NCBI RefSeq assembly: GCF_004959765.1
Contig: NZ_SJZD01000001.1
Coordinates: 496,001 to 560,000, forward strand
Length of the DNA: 64,000 bases
Source: Flavobacterium sp. H122
GTDB taxonomy: Bacteria; Bacteroidota; Bacteroidia; Flavobacteriales; Flavobacteriaceae
Reading direction: 5' to 3'
In this document: piece after piece, positions 62,521-64,000 of the stretch
Numbering within the stretch: the first letter of the stretch is position 1
Layout of the letters: the number at the start of each line of letters is the position of its first letter
Made by a program: the position numbers and the translations under genes
Notes under the pieces: generated by a model
What the model was told of the DNA's origin: nothing
Database searches by the model: none
Seen by the model: the letters and a program-made list of their open reading frames with translations, nothing else

Positions 62521-63714
62521 TTAATCCTTTAAAATTTTTAACAAAGACCTACAAAAATCATATTTCTGTTGCTGTCCGTTATTTTTAAAATCCTGAGCAG
62601 CAACAGAAATCATAACTTCCAGTGCCGAACTGATTCTATTTGTCATTTGCAGAATCTGAATATCCTGATTTATTTTATTTTCTTTTTCATTTAGTTCTTT
62701 GTTCAAATTAATCCAAAACTTTAAATCATTTTTTACTTTTAGATTATTCAAATCCTGATAAAATTTAATTTCACATTCTTTAATAAGATTTTCTTCAAAA
62801 ATTTCAACTTCATTCATTACTTTCTTCATTTTAGAAAAATCTTTGCTTTTTTTAATTTCATTAATTTTCTCTGTGAAATCATCTTTAGAATTTATACTGC
62901 CGAACTCAGCATCCAATCTTTCGTATTCATGCAAAGCCAGCAATAAATTATTTTCTTCAAAAAATGCATCGGCTATAATTTTATTTTTTTGATAAATCCT
63001 GTTTACTATTTCATTATTCTTTTCTGTAAACCCTTTTTTCTGAAACTCAATTTCCAACCAATCAAACGCTCTGAGAATTTCACTCTCATCCGGCCAAACG
63101 TGACCTTTATCAGAAATAAAAATTTGATTTTTAATACGTTTCTTATCCAGCCAATTTACATTCTTTATCATTTCCTGATAATTCATATCATTCTTTCCTA
63201 TTAACCCAACATATAAAAAATCATTAATTTGAGGAACAAAAATATCCAGAAGCTGAAAAGAAGCTCCGCATGCAACTACTCCGTTAAAAATACCTGTATT
63301 GAGAGCTAAATTCCCAGCCAATCTTGCTCCTCCTGAAAAACCGGCAACAACAAGCCTCTTTTTATCTATATTGTATTTTTTAAAAACAAAATCAAAAAGC
63401 CTGAAAGCTATTTCATTGTTCAAATTCAAGGGTCCGTTTTTTGAATTATTGGAACAAACCAATAAAAAATTATAGTTCTCCGCAGCAGATACAAACGGCA
63501 TTATCCCATCAACACCATTTCCTCCTGGATCAAAAATAAAAACAACTCCTACAGACTTGGATTGAGTGTATTTTTTCGGAAAATAAACCATAAAAGATTC
63601 ATCTTTAGTCCCTTCAACTTGAACTGAATCAACTAATCCTATATTTGCAGCAGCTTCACTCTTTTGAGCGAGAATGACTTGATAAAAGAATAAAAAAACG
63701 ATTAAAATTTTCAT
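62521..63714 (-). CDS. exported alpha/beta hydrolase (esterase-like)
   Basis: 397 residues, signal peptide ending VILAQ. The esterase domain covers about 25-240: VVFIFDPGGNGVDGIMPFVS near the oxyanion side, RLVVAGFSGGARLAGNLALN with the nucleophile Ser in G-F-S-G-G, and ISDKGHVWPDESEILRAFDW with the probable catalytic His. The C-terminal 150 residues are charged helical repeats with no named family. It resembles feruloyl-esterase or PHB-depolymerase-like enzymes. The stop touches the TerC stop, so no terminator space separates them. Confidence 0.78.
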   Translation of the reverse strand: MKILIVFLFFYQVILAQKSEAAANIGLVDSVQVEGTKDESFMVYFPKKYTQSKSVGVVFIFDPGGNGVDGIMPFVSAAENYNFLLVCSNNSKNGPLNLNNEIAFRLFDFVFKKYNIDKKRLVVAGFSGGARLAGNLALNTGIFNGVVACGASFQLLDIFVPQINDFLYVGLIGKNDMNYQEMIKNVNWLDKKRIKNQIFISDKGHVWPDESEILRAFDWLEIEFQKKGFTEKNNEIVNRIYQKNKIIADAFFEENNLLLALHEYERLDAEFGSINSKDDFTEKINEIKKSKDFSKMKKVMNEVEIFEENLIKECEIKFYQDLNNLKVKNDLKFWINLNKELNEKENKINQDIQILQMTNRISSALEVMISVAAQDFKNNGQQQKYDFCRSLLKILKD

Positions 63715-63862
63715 CCGGTAAAAAATTACCTAAAAATAGACATATCCAATTTTTTTAATCAATAAAAAAACACAAAAAGCAGGATAAAGTATACATACTA
63801 CAACTCCATACCCTAAAATGCTTTTTATTTTTTAAGAAAACAGTCAAATTAAATGATTTACT

Positions 63863-64000
63863 TTATTCATGAAACACCAGCACCGGTATATCCACTTTAT
63901 GAGAGACCTTTTGTGTAAATCGCCGTGTAAACAGATCGACAAAAAAGTTACGCTTGTAAGTTACCATTCCTAATATATCAATTTCATGATGCACAATAAA
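63863..64000 (-). CDS. universal stress protein, C-terminal fragment
   Basis: The last 45 codons of a gene that continues beyond the window. FIVHHEIDILGMVTYKRNFF, then VDLFTRRFTQKVSHK and VDIPVLVFHE matches the C-terminal strand-helix-strand of UspA domains, in which the usual glycines of the G-x2-G-x9-G-S/T ATP loop are replaced (YKRNFFVDLFTRRFTQK), as in non-ATP-binding forms. Single or tandem domain cannot be judged. Confidence 0.75.
   Translation of the reverse strand, partial: FIVHHEIDILGMVTYKRNFFVDLFTRRFTQKVSHKVDIPVLVFHE

Noticed and set aside
1-64000. CRISPR arrays, tRNA or rRNA genes.
   Set aside because: No regularly spaced repeats with unique spacers, no tRNA cloverleaf with CCA-like ends and no rRNA motif was found by eye; a tRNAscan/Infernal run would settle it.

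Overview
The window looks like the chromosome of a Flavobacteriaceae bacterium, most like Flavobacterium. It is AT-rich, and its promoters fit the Bacteroidetes -7 box TAnnTTTG (seen before trp, the marR gene, the tetR gene, kdsA and others). Shine-Dalgarno sequences are mostly absent, apart from the AGGAGG inside prfB. The gene content also fits: type III glutamine synthetase, Bacteroidetes-type PurM, trp order E-G-D-C-F-B-A, DUF3810 and DUF6090 proteins, and CreD. No rRNA, tRNA, CRISPR array, transposase or integrase gene was recognised.

Positions 1-7100 are an accessory island organised like an integron cassette array. Unrelated small genes all point the same way: a nucleotidyltransferase, a membrane protein, a DUF1203 protein, a frameshifted gene, a gene with an internal stop, and a DUF6090-like protein. 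They are separated by 70-140 bp imperfect palindromes that end in CGTT(A/G). The sequence just after each CGTT is the reverse complement, perfect or near-perfect, of the sequence just after the stop of the same gene. That is the pairing rule of integron attC cassettes. Degenerate relatives of these sites (5795-5966 and 6921-7088) flank an exported amidohydrolase.

Positions 7100-24400 hold a GNAT enzyme, a frameshifted membrane gene with a YARHG protein, threonine aldolase, prfB with its programmed frameshift, an HNH/NUMOD protein, DoxX, an M1 peptidase and a carboxyltransferase. These are followed by a phosphate-uptake cluster (DUF47, PiT, porin), a thiol-redox operon (TlpA-like, redoxin, rhodanese), a MarR-nitroreductase-YceI operon under a palindromic operator, and a lipoprotein.

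Positions 24546-31394 are the complete tryptophan operon. It is controlled by a leader peptide with three Trp codons and a terminator; a 7-nt antiterminator pairing can be drawn. Next come a TetR-controlled TolC/EmrA/EmrB-type efflux operon (32611-37300), kdsA, and two tandem paralogous exported proteins whose duplicated unit includes the upstream terminator and promoter (38313-41281). A six-gene envelope operon follows (two membrane proteins, YiiX-like hydrolase, winged-helix regulator, small protein, CreD). The operator-like palindrome ACTTTG-N5-CAAAGT occurs both before the operon and inside it.

Positions 45150-64000 contain two metallopeptidases (M28 and PepD), an unannotated 54-residue peptide with a bacteriocin-like leader between them, a DUF3810 metalloprotein, a cupin, NDH-2, an ECF sigma factor with a membrane partner, a TlpA-like protein, an intradiol-dioxygenase-like lipoprotein, a GNAT, a frameshifted small membrane protein, purM, a tandem OmpA-like protein, glnN, TerC, an exported esterase-like protein and the C-terminus of a universal stress protein. 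Four genes look broken (2703-3460, 3528-4013, 8560-9187, 56536-56953). From sequence alone I cannot separate real decay from assembly error.
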